Assembly (NCBI GenBank): GCA_947503335.1
Contig: CANNCY010000001.1
Span: forward strand, 558,001 to 622,000
Length of the DNA: 64,000 bases
From: an uncultured Pseudomonadales bacterium
GTDB taxonomy: Bacteria > Pseudomonadota > Gammaproteobacteria > Pseudomonadales > CANNCY01
Reading direction: 5' to 3'
Positions 62,563-64,000 of the stretch are shown here, one piece after another. A program made the position numbers and the translations under genes. Below the pieces are notes generated by a model. The model was not told where the DNA came from. It saw only the letters and a list, made by a program, of their open reading frames with translations, and made no database searches. Positions within the stretch are counted from its first letter, which is position 1. Every line of letters begins with the position of its first letter.

Positions 62563-64000
62563 ATGACAGACAATAGACCACACCCAGAAGATTACTTCTC
62601 TGATTGGAAAGAACGCGAAGCGCTTGCAGAGGCCATGATTCCTGCTGTAGGTAAGCTTTACCGAGAGCAAAACGTTGTTTGCTACGTTTACGGCAAGTCG
62701 CTAGTTAACCAGTCAGTGATTCAAATCATGAAGGCGCATCGCTTTGTGCGTCAGGTCGAGCACAACGAGTTATCAGAGTACGACAGCTATCCAGTGATTG
62801 AGGCGCTTTCAAAGCTAGATCTAGGTCAGTCGCATATCGATGTAGGGCGAATTGCTGCAGCGTACGCAGAATCAGATAAATCGATTGGTCTAGACCAGTT
62901 TGTAGCTGATCAGGTTGACGGTGCAATCGCAGATAAAGATGCGCCGGTCGCAGAGCCGCGCGACGTTGTATTGTACGGTTTTGGCCGCATTGGCCGACTT
63001 TTGGCTCGTCTTTTAATCGAAAAAACTGGGTCTGGTGATGTAATGCGCTTGCGCGCGATTGTTGTGCGCCGTGGCAAGGCTAAGAATGACTTAGTAAAGC
63101 GTGCTTCACTGTTGCGTCGCGATTCTATCCACGGTGGCTTTAATGGCACGATACGTGTTGATGAAGAGCGTCAGGTGTTGATCTGTAATGGTAACGAGGT
63201 GCAGATTATCTATGCCAACTCGCCATCAGATGTTAACTACAATCACTATGGTATCGATAAGGCGATTGTAATCGACAACACAGGTGTTTGGCGCGATGAG
63301 GCGGGCCTTGGTCAGCACTTGGCGTGTAAGGGTGTAGATAAGGTTATTCTTACTGCGCCAGGTAAGGGTGATCTTAAGAACGTGGTCTACGGTATCAACC
63401 ATGACTCTATCGAAGAGTCAGATAAGATCGTGACTGCTGCTTCTTGTACCACAAACGCGATTGTTCCTACGCTTAAGGCGATGATGGACAAGTTCGGCGT
63501 CGTAAGTGGTCATGTTGAAACTGTTCACGCATTTACTAACGATCAGAATCTGATCGATAACTACCATTCGGCTGAGCGCCGTGGCCGTTCGGCGCCGTTG
63601 AATATGGTACTGACTGAAACGGGCGCTGCTAAGGCTGTGTCAAAGGCATTGCCAGAGCTGGAGGGTAAGTTAACAGGTAATGCGATTCGTGTTCCTACCC
63701 CGAATGTGTCGATGGCAATCTTGAACCTTACACTTGAAACCGAAACTGATCGCGAAGAGCTTAACGAATATATGCGTTATGTTGCGATGCATTCGCCATT
63801 GCGTAAGCAGATTGACTATACCGAGTCACCAGAAGTAGTGTCGTCTGACTTTGTGGGTTCTCGCCATGCGTGTATTTTTGATGCCAAGGCAACCATTGTG
63901 AACAAAAATCATGCTGTGCTTTACTGCTGGTACGATAACGAGTTTGGTTACAGCTGTCAGGTGCATCGTGTACTTGAGAAAGTTGCTGGTGTTCAGTACA
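62563..64000 (+). CDS. gap: Long-form glyceraldehyde-3-phosphate dehydrogenase, 3' cut
   Basis: At least 479 residues, cut by the right edge and still open. About 125 extra residues (ending in KDAPVAEPRD) precede the usual NAD-binding start VVLYGFGRIGRLLARLL, which is the GFGRIGR motif. The catalytic cysteine is C295 in AASCTTNAIVP, with the partner HAFTNDQNLID and WYDNEFGYS near the end. I recall a similar long gap gene beside mfd in Pseudomonas. It may work in gluconeogenesis. ATG 62563 fits the family; no strong ribosome-binding site is seen. Confidence 0.92.
   Translation, partial: MTDNRPHPEDYFSDWKEREALAEAMIPAVGKLYREQNVVCYVYGKSLVNQSVIQIMKAHRFVRQVEHNELSEYDSYPVIEALSKLDLGQSHIDVGRIAAAYAESDKSIGLDQFVADQVDGAIADKDAPVAEPRDVVLYGFGRIGRLLARLLIEKTGSGDVMRLRAIVVRRGKAKNDLVKRASLLRRDSIHGGFNGTIRVDEERQVLICNGNEVQIIYANSPSDVNYNHYGIDKAIVIDNTGVWRDEAGLGQHLACKGVDKVILTAPGKGDLKNVVYGINHDSIEESDKIVTAASCTTNAIVPTLKAMMDKFGVVSGHVETVHAFTNDQNLIDNYHSAERRGRSAPLNMVLTETGAAKAVSKALPELEGKLTGNAIRVPTPNVSMAILNLTLETETDREELNEYMRYVAMHSPLRKQIDYTESPEVVSSDFVGSRHACIFDAKATIVNKNHAVLYCWYDNEFGYSCQVHRVLEKVAGVQY

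Noticed and set aside
62373-62573. Minus-strand small gene between mfd and gap
   Set aside because: It overlaps the gap start, has no ribosome-binding site and no recognisable pattern.
1-64000. CRISPR array, prophage or insertion sequence
   Set aside because: No regularly spaced direct repeats, transposase, integrase or phage structural genes were seen on either strand.

Overview
The window is a dense, ordinary-looking chromosomal segment of a gammaproteobacterium, most likely from the Pseudomonadales/Cellvibrionales area and probably aquatic. Pointers are the 180-kDa NAD-glutamate dehydrogenase, a caa3-type cytochrome oxidase whose subunit II carries a cytochrome c domain, LexA beside a PsrA-type TetR regulator, CsiV, and several gene blocks whose order I recall from Pseudomonas aeruginosa (pepN-DUF2797-DUF1315-phosphatase-nadK; coxBA-ctaG-coxC-DUF2909-SURF1-Sco-like-ctaA-ctaB; pyrD-rmf-rlmL; slt-uup-topA-lexA-psrA-mfd-gap). 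These comparisons are from memory, not from a search. I see no prophage, insertion sequence, integron or CRISPR array.

Layout. 1-4.2 kb: a membrane protein cut by the left edge, plsB, and a convergent two-gene unit of a shrunken carbamoyltransferase-like protein and an SxtJ-like membrane protein. 4.2-12.8 kb: a stress block with an ibpA-type small heat-shock gene (sigma-32 promoter plus ROSE-like RNA thermometer), the six-gene psp operon (pspABC, two small membrane genes, yccF) under a sigma-54 promoter, divergent pspF joined to a MiaA-like gene, an orphan HTH gene, a Lon protease with its own sigma-32 promoter, and a shikimate-kinase-like gene. 12.8-14.4 kb: an orphan histidine kinase and tRNA-Asp. 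14.5-21 kb: a Cys/His-tailed conserved protein, nadK, a phosphatase, DUF1315, DUF2797 and pepN.

21-36.7 kb: aerobic respiration. coxB-coxA-ctaG-coxC is followed by an Smr gene, then a six-gene MoxR/Bat operon on the opposite strand, then DUF2909, SURF1, a Sco-like protein and haem A synthesis (ctaA, ctaB). The Bat operon therefore sits inside what is otherwise a continuous oxidase-assembly locus. 36.9-46.1 kb: gdhB, DUF2835, pyrD, rmf, rlmL and a small thioredoxin-fold protein. 46.1-64 kb: slt, the ABC-F ATPase uup, a universal stress protein, topA, lexA with an SOS box, a psrA-type regulator with a candidate self-operator, an MscS channel, a purine phosphoribosyltransferase, a cold-shock gene with a structured leader, csiV, mfd and a long-form gap gene cut by the right edge.

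The least explained items are: the degenerate carbamoyltransferase/SxtJ pair; the extended psp operon, in which PspB, PspC and a 69-residue protein share a related tail; the MiaA-like gene fused into the pspF transcript; the paired 18-bp-type dyads between rmf and rlmL; and the predicted ribosome-binding-site switch in the cold-shock leader. None of these is shown to be a wholly new system by sequence alone.
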